DNA of 21,915 bases. Origin: Draconibacterium sp. GTDB taxonomy: Bacteria; Bacteroidota; Bacteroidia; Bacteroidales; Prolixibacteraceae. Position 1 is the first letter of the stretch. Each line of letters begins with the position of its first letter. Shown here piece after piece: positions 10,041 to 19,155 of this stretch. A model generated the notes under the pieces. That model was given only the letters and a program-made list of their open reading frames with translations, ran no database searches and was not told the origin of the DNA. Position numbers and translations under genes: made by a program. The DNA lies in NCBI GenBank assembly GCA_016705335.1, contig JADIYN010000079.1, forward strand, positions 1-21,915, read 5' to 3'.

Positions 10041-10973
10041 AGAAGGGGCTGAAATTACTCCTGCGATTACAGCAAACATGGATTTTACAAATCCTATTGA
10101 AGTTCAAATCATAAATGGAGATGTTTACAGCAACTACACAATTTCGGTAACCGAACAGTTTTTATCGGTTTTCTGGAACTCGGCTAATGTTGCAGCGATT
10201 ACTGAAGACGACCAAAAAGCGGCTGCAGACTGGTTCTTCAAGAATTATGAAAATGGCGTTTATATTAGTTTTGACGATATTAAAAGCGGGAAAGTTGATA
10301 TCAATAATTTCAGGCTACTTTGGTGGTATTTCGATGAAAGTCGCGTTCCCCCAAATATCGCCCTTGATACAGACGTCCTCAATAAAATTAAGAACTATTT
10401 TAAAGACGGTGGAAATCTAATGTTCAATAGTCTTGCCTGTTCTTATTTCTGGAATCTGGGTAGGTTGACGGGAACATTTAACATGGCAATTGGCGATGGT
10501 CCTGGTGGCGATAATGGCGATACTTGGGCAATTGGCGTAAATATTGGAGGGAAACACGATATGAGCGGGACCCAATTTACAAGGAATTTCATTTACTACC
10601 GATGCAGGTGGATTTAAAAGTTTCCCGGCTATCGCTCCCGGCTGGAAAGAAGATCACAATTATGCTCTTCTTGATGTGCAGCATTTTACGGATTTGGCAA
10701 TGGTGATGAAGCTGCATACACTGCATTTACTGAAGGTCAGAGTGTAAAATGGTTAGGTACCTGGGATTGGATGCACGATTACTGGATGGCTGGCACACTT
10801 GAATTATTGCCAACTGCTGAATTTAAAGGAAGGGCATTGTATTTTGGCATTGGGGGATTTGAATTTAACCAAAAACGCTGAGGGGAAATTAATCCTGACG
10901 GAAATAATCCTTATCGTTCAAATGTCGTTTTGATTGTCAAAATTCTGCAAACTATTTGTCTCAGAAAAATTAA
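10041..10973 (+). CDS. DUF4960-like protein, probable fructan surface glycan-binding protein (5' end missing)
   Basis: Encoded straight after SusD, where Bacteroidota loci place SusE/SGBP lipoproteins. The readable part starts inside an Ig/cadherin-like domain (EGAEITPAITANMDFTNPIEVQIINGDVYSNYTISVTE). A larger domain follows: FWNSANVAAITEDDQKAAADWFF, YISFDDIKSGKVDINNFRLLWWYFDE, VLNKIKNYFKDGGNLMFNSLAC, GWKEDHNYALLDV, KWLGTWDWMHDYWMAGTLELLPT and RALYFGIGGFEFNQ. It ends ...VLIVKNSANYLSQKN at 10973. From memory this pattern (ITxDDxKAAxDWF, SGxVDLxxYxxLWWHFD, stand-alone beta-strands) matches DUF4960 proteins found near GH32 genes, and the fold looks flavodoxin/glutamine-amidotransferase-like. No signal peptide or start is present because the junction with SusD lacks them. 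Frame changes near 10590, 10675 and 10880. Binding role is inference; an enzyme cannot be excluded. Confidence 0.65.
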
Positions 10974-10978
10974 GATTC

Positions 10979-11021
10979 AAAAAGGCAGAGTGTATTGTAT
11001 CTCTGCCTTTTTTATTTTTTT
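10979..11021 (+). terminator. Rho-independent terminator
   Basis: A perfect 12-bp stem, AAAAAGGCAGAG (10979-10990) with CTCTGCCTTTTT (11001-11012), closes a 10-base loop and is followed by a T-rich run to 11021. It begins 6 bases after the stop of the DUF4960-like gene and 35 bases before the first GH32. It may end the transporter transcript or lower read-through into the GH32 genes. Confidence 0.85.
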
Positions 11022-11055
11022 ATCAATAGACTTTAACATTAAAATTCATCACTCA

Positions 11056-12551
11056 ATGTCGCAAAAACTGGTTTATCTTTTTTATGCTGCAGTTTTACTT
11101 TCCTGCGGAAAGATGAAATTGACGATGCGGCTTCAAACGAAGTGATGAAATTTCATGATTATCGACCTAACTTTCATTTTCGCCAAAAGCAAACTGGATA
11201 AACGACCCGAACGGGATGGTTTATTTCGAGGGGACTTACCACCTTTTTACCAGTATTATCCAGATGGTACAAACTGGGGGCCAATGCACTGGGGGCACGC
11301 AACCAGCACTGATTTATTTGCTTGGAAAGAAAAGCCAATTGCTTTGTACCCCGATAATTTAGGATATATTTTTTCAGGAAGTGCTGTTGCAGATTTAAAT
11401 AATACAACAGGTTTAAAACAGAATGAAAACATTCCGTTGGTTGCAGTTTTTACGCATCACGGAAGTTTGAATGATTTGCAACAGCAAAGTCTTGTCTACA
11501 GCACCGATAAGGGAAATACATGGACCAAATACCAGGAAAACCCCTGTTCTTACCAAATCCGGGAATCAATGATTTTCGCGATCCTAAAGTATTTTGGTAT
11601 GAACCCGAGGGAAAGTGGATTATGGTGGTTTCGGCAAACGACGGATTAAAATTTATTCCTCATCAAATTTAAAAAATGGACTTTTCAAGAGCGATTTTGG
11701 AGTTGGAATTGGATATCATGGCGGTGTTTGGGAATGTCCTGATTTGTTTCATTAACTGATGAAAACGGAACTGAAAATGGGTAATGATAGTTAGTTTCTG
11801 AGGGATGAAGATAGCAAGCCAAACGGAGGAAGTGCAACTCAGTATTTCGTTGGAAATTTTGACGGCAAGGAATTTAAAACCGAAAATGAAGAGGGTTTTG
11901 TAGGTAGATTATGGAATAGATAATTACGCAGGAGTTACCTGGAGTAATATTCCAAAAGAGGCAGAAGGAATATTTATTGGATGGATGAGTAACTGGATGT
12001 ATGCCGGTACAACGCCAACAGGTGGCTGGCGGGGTGAAATGACAGTTCCGCGTGAAATAAAATTAAACCATACGAACGGGAAATATACACTTGCATTTTT
12101 ACCCGTTGTCGAATTGAATGACCAAAAAAATACAAGTAATTCCATCGCTTTTAAATCTCCTCAAAAAAGCGTGGAAATACTAAAAAATGAAATTGTTGAG
12201 GGCGGAAGTTTTTTAGTTGAAATGGAAATCGACTTCTCTAAAACAGATAATTTTGAGATTGAAACAGGTAATGCGTTGGAAAACTTGAAAGTGAATTATA
12301 ATAAACAAAGTGGCGAATTTGTTATTAATAGGAGCAAATCAGGGAAAGTCGATTTTCATCCGGTATTTAAACGTCAGATTAAATGTGAGTTTGATAATTC
12401 AAACCAAATTCTTCCTATTCAAATACTTGTCGATAATTCATCGCTTGAATTATTTATTAATAATGGAGAAAAAGTGATGACAGCATTGTTTTTTCCCAAT
12501 ATAAATACAACTTCATTAAAGTTGAGGGCAGTTCTGATAAAGACTTTATAA
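11056..12551 (+). CDS. GH32 fructan hydrolase 1 (levanase/inulinase type), lipoprotein (frameshifted)
   Basis: Cleaves beta-fructosidic bonds. The start MSQKLVYLFYAAVLLSC gives a lipobox (LLSC). After one repaired base the residues behind Cys read GKDEIDDAASNE, an acidic stretch like the lipoprotein export signals of Bacteroidota, suggesting display on the cell surface. The five-bladed propeller carries all three catalytic motifs: NWINDPNG (nucleophile Asp codon 11204-11206), DFRDPK (RDP Asp codon 11580-11582) and GGVWECPDL (acid/base Glu codon 11732-11734). Also seen are HLFYQYYPDGTNWGPMHWGHATSTDL, FSGSAV, NGGSATQYFVGNFDG, GWMSNWMYAG and WRGEMTVPRE. The C-terminal beta-sandwich includes ILVDNSSLELFINNGEKVMTALFFP. 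Length after repair is about 500 residues, the normal size. Frame changes near 11112, 11175, 11250, 11550, 11650, 11755, 11790, 11910 and 11980. Endo versus exo action cannot be told from motifs. Confidence 0.93.
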
Positions 12552-12607
12552 AAAGTTTTTTGCTTTCGGAAATCAAAAAAAACAATAAACAGATAAAAAA
12601 CAAAACA

Positions 12608-14201
12608 ATGAAAAAATCAATTATTCCTTTTGGCAAACACAAAATCATCAAACTTGTTGAGTTCAAAACTTTTGTTCTGTTTCTAATTGCATTGACTGGT
12701 TGTATATCTTCTTCGGATAAACCTTCAAAGTCTTATTCAGAACAATATCGGCCACAAGTTCACTTTTCGCCAAAAGAGCACTGGACAAACGACCCTAACG
12801 GGATGGTTTATTATGAAGGAGAATACCATTTGTTTTACCAGTATTATCCTGACAGCACCATTTGGGGACCGATGCACTGGGGACATGCCATAAGTACAGA
12901 TTTGATACATGGAAGAATTGCCCATTGCGTTGTATCCTGATAGTTTGGGATGGATATTTTCTGGCAGTGCTGTAATTGACTGGGAAAAATACACCGGTTT
13001 CGGCAACAGGGAAAATCCGCCAATGGTTGCCATTTATACCTATCATAACAGACAAATGGAAGAAACAGGCAGCAACCAGTTTCAATATCAGGAATTTGCA
13101 TTTAGTATTGATAAAGGACGAACATGGACAAAATTTGAAAACAACCCGGTTTGCCTAATCCCGGAATTCGCGATTTTAGGGATCCAAAAGTGATATGGCA
13201 CAAGGAATCTGAAAAATGGATTATGGCGCTTGCCGTTCTCGACCATGTTGATTTTTATTCTTCGCCCAATTTAATCGACTGGGCCCTTGAAAGCGAATTT
13301 GGCGCAGAAATAGGTGCACATGGCGGCGTATGGGAATGCCCTGATTTATTCCTTTGCAAATTGAAGGCACAGATGAAACAAAATGGGTTTTACTGGTGAG
13401 CATCAATCCTGGCGGTCCCAATGGAGGTTCGGCAACACAATATTTCGTCGGCGATTTTGACGGGCAAATCTTTGAACGTCATGGTGAAAAAAACAAAATG
13501 GATGGATTACGGGAAGGATAATTATGCGGGAGTAACCTGGTCGGACATACCAGAAGAAGATGGAAGAAGAATTTTATTGGCTGGATGAATAACTGGCAAT
13601 ATGCGAATCAAATCCCAACTCCGGTTTGGCGGGTGCATTTACAATTCCAAGAGTAATGTATTTAAATGAAATTTATAATGATTATTTACTTCTTTCCCAC
13701 CCGGTAGAAGAATTTGGAAAATTAAGAAAAGAGGAAAATAAACTTCAGCCTGGAAAAATTTCAGGTGAATATGAAATAAAAGAACAACAGGAATTTCCGG
13801 TTGAAATTGAGCTTAGTTTTAATACTGCAAACAATACAGACTTGAATTTTGGAGAACGTTTCGGGGTAATTTTGGCCAATTCAAAATGAAATGGTACAAA
13901 TTGGTTATGACAACCTAAACAAATTATTTTTTGTTGACAGAACAAATTCAGGGTGGGACGACCCATCAAATGAATTTGCCGGGAACACATTTTGCCCCAC
14001 TATATTCTAAACAGCCCAACACTTAAATTGCGGTTAATCATTGATAAATCATCAGTTGAATTATTTGCAGTTGACGGTTTGGTAGTAATGACAGAACAAT
14101 TTTTTCCTACCGAAGAATTCAAAACGATTAGCTTGTTTTCTGAAAAAGGGGAAGTTGAACTTATTGAAGGAACAATAAAAAAGCTATCATCAATCTGGTA
14201 G
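12608..14201 (+). CDS. GH32 fructan hydrolase 2 (exo-levanase/fructanase type), lipoprotein (frameshifted)
   Basis: Second GH32 of the locus, 56 bases after the first. The N-terminus has a hydrophobic signal with lipobox (FLIALTGC) followed by ISSSDKPSKSYSEQ, which lacks the strongly acidic stretch of its neighbour, so it is more likely to face the periplasm. Catalytic motifs are complete: HWTNDPNG (nucleophile Asp codon 12791-12793), RDFRDPK (Asp codon 13181-13183) and GGVWECPDL (Glu codon 13334-13336). HLFYQYYPDSTIWGPMHWGHAISTDL nearly repeats the first enzyme, pointing to tandem duplication and divergence. GPNGGSATQYFVGDFDG, GWMNNWQYANQIPT and WRGAFTIPR follow. The beta-sandwich ends with LRLIIDKSSVELFAVDGLVVMTEQFFP and TIKKLSSIW. 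Frame changes near 12905, 13150, 13365, 13400, 13530, 13575, 13625, 13888 and 13985. The likely product is fructose for the permease and kinase. Confidence 0.93.
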
Positions 14202-14246
14202 AATTCGATAGCTACGATTAGTAGTGAAGTTTAGTTAGAATTTAAG

Positions 14247-14350
14247 TCAACGGTTTCCACCGGACTTATTTTTTGCATAATCACTTGGCGAAATGCCAAA
14301 CTGCTCCTTAAAACATTTGGTAAAATGCGAAGGTGATGAAAAACCAAATA
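14247..14350 (-). pseudogene. AraC-type HTH C-terminal remnant of a second regulator
   Basis: The minus strand encodes GFSSPSHFTKCFKEQFGISPSDYAKNKSGGNR and a stop at 14249-14247. This is the recognition-helix end of an AraC domain (GFSSPSYFxKxFKxxFGxSPxxY). It is clearly homologous, at roughly 80% of bases, to the end of the intact regulator at about 16275-16350. Nothing upstream of it (before about 14350) resembles the rest of an AraC domain or a histidine kinase, because the end of trkH lies only about 115 bases away. It looks like the surviving 3' tip of a deleted regulator gene, or a copied fragment. Confidence 0.75.
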
Positions 14351-14361
14351 TGAATAGCACC

Positions 14362-14383
14362 TTCAGCAAACATTTTTGCTGAA
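14362..14383. repeat. Perfect 9-bp hairpin next to the HTH remnant
   Basis: TTCAGCAAA (14362-14370), loop CATT, TTTGCTGAA (14375-14383). There is no T-run on either side, so it is a poor terminator. It lies about 15 bases beyond the point where similarity to the intact regulator gene stops. Confidence 0.6.
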
Positions 14384-14464
14384 TTTCAGAGGTTTAAAGA
14401 AATACAAAATTTAAAAGATTATCCATAATCAATATTTTCAAAGTTAACGCCCTTTTAATCATTA

Positions 14465-16004
14465 TCATTTAAAGAAAGATCGGATAAAAGCAAAAACAGT
14501 TAATATTTCCAACCTGCCGGCCCACATTTGAAAATATATATCGATTCTAAAACCGGGGACATTGATGGATTTGTAATTCCCGATGAAAGGCCAACAGTAG
14601 CCTGTGCCGAAGTGGATTCAAACAGAGCATCAGCAAAGTCGAAGGAACTACCGGCGAAGTATGGTTGCGAACGCAGAAACCAAGATGACTATAAAGAACA
14701 AAATCGCAATTGTTGATGCATTTGTAAATTCTTCATACATTTCACTTGATAATAATGACTTGCGGTTAATTTTATCGTTTAACTGCATTCTCGGATAAAA
14801 GTAATTTTGTGATTTGCCTACTGGAAACCTTTTGCTATAATTATTGCCCGAATCATTTTATACCTCCAACAGTTGCCGGAAGCTCCTCCCAATAAACATA
14901 CCCAAGGCAATTAAAAAGGACGACTTCCAATCCCAGGCTCCAATATTGAGAGTTTGCCAACCTGTTGTTGACATTCCGCTGATAAACTGGAATACGCCTT
15001 CCTTATTGGACTTGAAACATAATCGGCCTGAAATAACAAAAAGACTGAATTATGCTGCCGAAAATAAATGCGATAATCAGCGACCGTGTTTGGATATCAT
15101 TCCAGATTTCATTTAACTTTCGTTTAAAAATTATTTTGTAGTAGAATGGAAGAGAAACTCCCCAATATCATGGGCAATAAATAAGCATTTCATTCGTGCT
15201 GATTTATAAGTTGCAATACTATCATCAAGTGTACTAAATCCGCCTGTAGATTGACCAGCCATTGCATTATTGATGGAAGAAAAAATATTTTCGACTATCG
15301 GGTAGTTTGGCAATATTATGTTATACCAATGATCAAATAAATCACAGAGAAAATTGTTACAAATAAATATGATTTGCTATTGCCCTTTTGCAGTGTCGAG
15401 TACTTTCGGTTTTAACTTTTCGTTACTGGCCATTCTGATCCATACAATAACATTTGCACTTCTTCCTGAATGTTTCTAAATATGGCCAACGACATGATGA
15501 TAAAACCGGCGCCACCAACCCATTGTGCAAAACTGCTAAATAATACACCTTTTCCAACAGAAGGTTCGTGATCGGCCATTGAAAGCCCTGTTGTAGTATA
15601 GGCACTCATACTCTCAAAAAAGCAATGTATTGATTTTAAAATAAACCAAACTTGAAAATGTAGTTTGCATCAGCTGGAAATGTAACTATTCATTACCGAA
15701 ACAGGAGTAAGATGAGCTAATGCGAACAAAGGCATTCCTCCTGTAACGGAAGTATAAGCCATGCAGGAGCGGCAACAATCATACATGATCGTAATGTGGT
15801 TCTTCTGCCTGTTGCAAATTTTGTAATAAATATCCGAAACCGGAGGTAGCAATTCCTAAAAGTATAAAGCCTGCTGCGGAATACCATTCTTTAAAAATAC
15901 CGAAGTGACAGAAGGTACCATTTTCACAAAACCCAGCAATATTATTAAATCCGTTGTTTAAAAACTATTTGGTAAGTTCTGTTTGCATGATTATTTTTCA
16001 TCAT
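14465..16004 (-). CDS. trkH: TrkH family potassium uptake transmembrane protein (frameshifted)
   Basis: Inner-membrane K+ transporter subunit. Starting at ATG 16004 (MMKNNHANRTYQIVFKQRI), the protein shows TM segments (VKMVPSVTSVFLKEWYSAAGFILLGIATSGFGYLL, IVAAPAWLI). The K+ filter loops characteristic of Trk/Ktr proteins follow: SAYTTTGLSM (about 15575-15610), QSTGGFSTLDDSI (about 15215-15265) and FESTSAQATVGLSSG (about 14555-14630). FAQWVGGAGFIIMSLAIF after the first loop is typical TrkH, as is the ending MWAGRLEILTVFAFIRSFFK at 14525-14465. Length after repair is about 500 residues, as expected. More than ten frame changes, several in the middle. It separates the regulator gene from the fructan genes but has no obvious metabolic link to them. 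No trkA partner is in the window. Confidence 0.85.
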
Positions 16005-16028
16005 TGTAATACTTCATGTATTTAAACA

Positions 16029-16133
16029 TTATACAGTTAGCCTCAAATAATACAAAATAAAAATCAAAATAAATCCAATCATTCCTGCAATCTGTAAAAC
16101 AGAATATTCCATAATCCATTTCCTGAATTCCAT
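16029..16133 (-). CDS. Possible 34-residue single-pass membrane peptide
   Basis: A complete small frame, MEFRKWIMEYSVLQIAGMIG followed by FILIFILYYLRLTV, ends 24 bases before the trkH start. The charged N-terminus, one roughly 18-residue hydrophobic helix and short basic tail look like a small membrane protein. It lies in the gap between the regulator stop and trkH, so it would be co-transcribed with trkH. I do not recognise it. It could be a chance frame, or an N-terminal piece of TrkH displaced by a sequence error. Confidence 0.35.
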   Translation of the reverse strand: MEFRKWIMEYSVLQIAGMIGFILIFILYYLRLTV

Positions 16134-16269
16134 AATAAAATGACTTTCATTATACCTTCAATACAAAATTGCAAAGAATCTTATAAAGGTTTTATGAAGA
16201 ATTATGAAGGAAGCATAAAGATTCTGTAAAGATTTTACAGCCTGCTTTTCATTGTATTTTAATGCAAAA

Positions 16270-19036
16270 CTATTTTTTTGCAAACTCGGTTGGGTGATAT
16301 TCCAAACTGTTCCTTATAAAACATTTGGTAAAATACGAAGGCGATGAGAATCCAACTTCGCAAGCAATTTCGAATACTTTTCCCGCTGTTTTTATCAAAT
16401 CCAAGAAAGCCTAGTTTAATGGAGAGGACAAATTCACTCACAGAAAGTCCGGTTAATTTTGACTTTCCGGTATAAATGAACGCTTGAAAGACCAATCATT
16501 CCACTTAATTCTTCAACAGAAAGTTCTTCCTTGTCAAGTTGTTCTTCCACTATTTTTTTGAGATTTTGCAGGAAATTTTTTGGCCATTCTCGAAATCGGG
16601 TTTTCTTCCTCATCAATCACAAGTTTTCCTCTGTAGGTTTCCTGCAGTTTTTGACGAAGTTCAAGCAATTTCCTTACACGAACCTGCAGATGCCGCCTGT
16701 TAAATGGTTTTGGAATGTATGAATCAGCGCCTTCTTCAAGCCCTTCCAGCTTTTGCTCATGCGTGCTTTTGCTGTTAAAAGAATTAGGAATATGGCAGGT
16801 TTTGAGCTGGTTTTCAGTTGTCGTGTCATTTCAAGACCATCCATTTCGGGCATCATAATATCGCTGATTATTATATCAGGCTCTTCCTCTTCCACTTGTT
16901 TCCAATCCTTTCAACCCATTTTCAACTTCAAAATAATATACGATTCACCCAAACAATCTTTATATATTCACGCACATCTTTTTGATCTTCAACAATTAAA
17001 ACAACCGGTTTTTCTTCCGAAACAAATCCTGCCGGTTCTTTTCATCAATTCTGATAATTCAGGGTTGGAAGTGTATTTCATCGCCAACGCTTTTTCATGT
17101 TGATTATTTAATACCTGAGCAAATACGGCATCTGTCATTTCAACATCGTTTAAATGAAATTGCCCAACGGTAAACGAATAAAAAAGGGAAGTTCCTTTGC
17201 CGGGTTCGCTTTCAACCTTAATTTTCCCGTGGTGAAGTTTAACAAGTCCCTTGGAAAGTCAAGTCCGAGGCCGGTTCCCCTGAAATCCTGCGATTATTCC
17301 ACCTGGTAAAATCTGTCGAAAATATGTGTCAGGTGTTCTTTTGAAATACCGCGACCAGTATCTGTTATCCTGATCAAAACTTCTTCATCTGAAATTGATT
17401 TCACTACTGGCTTTTCTTTACAATTTGGATGGTAATTTTCCCCGGCAGGAGTAAATTTAAATGCATTTGGCAAGCAAATTGAAAATTACCTTGTCCAACG
17501 AATCCCAATCGAACCACAACAATATTTATCTTCTTTTGATTGAATCTGAAGATATGTTTTTGTTTGCGTGTTCAACAAACGATTCGTCGATATTTCATTT
17601 AAAAGGCAACAACATTATGTTCTCTGTCTGCAGTTCCATTTTAGTACTTTTCCAGTTCCTGAAATCGAACAATAGTTAATCATTCGAAGCAACCTGAGTG
17701 AATTTTTTGGTGCTTGAGGTTCGGTTTGTTTGGAAGTTTAACTTGGGATCGCGGGAGTGGATTAAATCTCAAGTGGCCCAATAATTAAAGTTAATGGTGT
17801 CCTGAATTCGTGGAAATATTTGCAAAAACCTGAGTTTTGCCTTGTAGCTTCTGCAAGTTTTTCAGTAATATCTATCAATTGATCCCGTTGTTTAGAAATT
17901 TCATTGTTTCTCCTTTGACCCAATCTGCTGTTTTGAAGTTCAAGTTTTTATTCGCTTTTGAGCATTTGTTATTCTCAGCCGCAGGTACAAGAACTAATAA
18001 AACCACGACTTAAACCCAATAAAACAAGCGAAAAATTAATAAATCACGCTGGCTTTGAAATCTTGAAATTTGTTCTTCATGCACCGAAATCATGTTTTCG
18101 ATTTTGCCCTTAATGACAAAACCTATTCGGTTTGTAGTTTTATGATTTTAGCGTTGGTGGAATCTATTACCACTGTTTCCATTGAATTTCGCGCCCGAAA
18201 GGCAGATTGTTAGAATCTTATGCACTATTTGAATCGCCTTTTCTCCGCCTGTAGGATACAAAACGTTGCATCAAGCATCCCGTTGATTACATGCTGAACT
18301 CAACCTTCTTCGCCATACCGCAATCCGTCAATTTCCCAGATGAGTACTTATTTTCATTTCCATTCTCTTTGAAACTGAATGTGTCCACGGTGCCATAACT
18401 TATCGTTGTAAGCAAAAACATGATCAAAATCAATCGTTCTTTAATAACTTTTCTCTGTTTTGCATCGCTCCAATTCCATTTTCCGAAACCGACTTAACAA
18501 TTGAAATATCAGGAAACGTGCTTAAACCTCCTGAAATCCCCGATACCTATCGATTGCAGGAAATGAGCCCGAAAGTCCTGCAATTTCAATTATTCTGCCC
18601 TTTTCCCGTTTAAAAAGCCTGGCTGAATAGTTCTACCTTTTTTCCAATTAATAGTTGTCCCCTCCTACAAATGCTGTAAAGCTTCTATATTAATTTCCTG
18701 TCGATTACAAATACCGGTATTCCGGAATTAAAACCTTTTCAACTGATTGGTGTTAGAGGTTCCGATTCGTTGGGTGATACTATCAGTAAATCGATCCCTT
18801 GTTTGAGTAAATCTTCAATATCCTTTATTTGTGACATTGTTATCGCTGTTTGCATCTTTCATTATCATTTTCAGCTCAGGAAAAAGCCAGTTCTATCAAT
18901 ATTTAGCGGTGCAATGGTTTCGTGAGATATCAGCACTTGTACACTGTAATCCTGGTTATATATTTTTATCGGCATTTTAGCAGTGTATGACATAAAAATA
19001 AAGAAAAAGAGAGATTGATCTTTTAGTTATTATCAT
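16270..19036 (-). CDS. Hybrid two-component system regulator with periplasmic sugar-binding sensor (SBP-HK-REC-AraC; frameshifted)
   Basis: One-protein sensor and transcription factor for glycan loci. Domains in order: a start MIITKRSISLFLYF, then a type I periplasmic-binding domain (IKDIEDLLKQGIDLLIVSPNESEPLTPI, SGIPVFVIDRK, IYPTGGEKAIQ; about 18950-18110) and a TM helix near 18010-18060. A helical linker EISKQRDQLIDITEKLAEATRQ leads to the phospho-acceptor HEFRTPLTLIIGPL (His codon near 17810). The ATPase domain (ITDTGRGISKEHLTHIFDRFYQVE, GTGLGL) lies at about 17480-17160. The receiver domain has VVLIVEDQKDVREYI and PDIIISDIMMPEMDG (Asp near 16870). The AraC HTH (LSVEELSGMIGLSSVHLYRKV, EVGFSSPSYFTKCF) ends at 16270. 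About 920 residues after repair, normal for the class. In Bacteroides, regulators with this sensor type (e.g. BT1754) bind fructose, which fits the GH32 locus. Many frame changes, worst in the sensor. Confidence 0.88.
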
Positions 19037-19130
19037 TGGTTTGATTAATTCTCTATTCGTTATAAACGGTAAAGATAGTAAATGAGTGAGTTATAACTTG
19101 AGGTAATTAATATAAATATTTCACACCATG

Positions 19131-19155
19131 TTATTTAAATATGAATATTTAATAA
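19131..19155. repeat. AT-rich near-palindrome upstream of the regulator
   Basis: TTATT-T-AAATAT, loop GA, ATATTT-AATAA: an 11-bp stem with a single bulged T at 19136 and a 2-base loop. It is all A/T except the loop G, so chance is a real possibility. It lies about 95 bases upstream of the regulator start. Confidence 0.35.

Noticed and set aside
12737..13101. Three overlapping minus-strand frames of 85-98 residues
   Set aside because: Antisense to the NDPNG region of the second GH32 gene; Cys/His-rich composition is typical of shadow frames.
14528..15116. Plus-strand frames after the GH32 genes
   Set aside because: Antisense to trkH, whose filter-loop motifs are readable on the minus strand.
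16753..17103. 116-residue plus-strand frame
   Set aside because: Antisense to the receiver domain (DIMMPEMDG) of the hybrid regulator.
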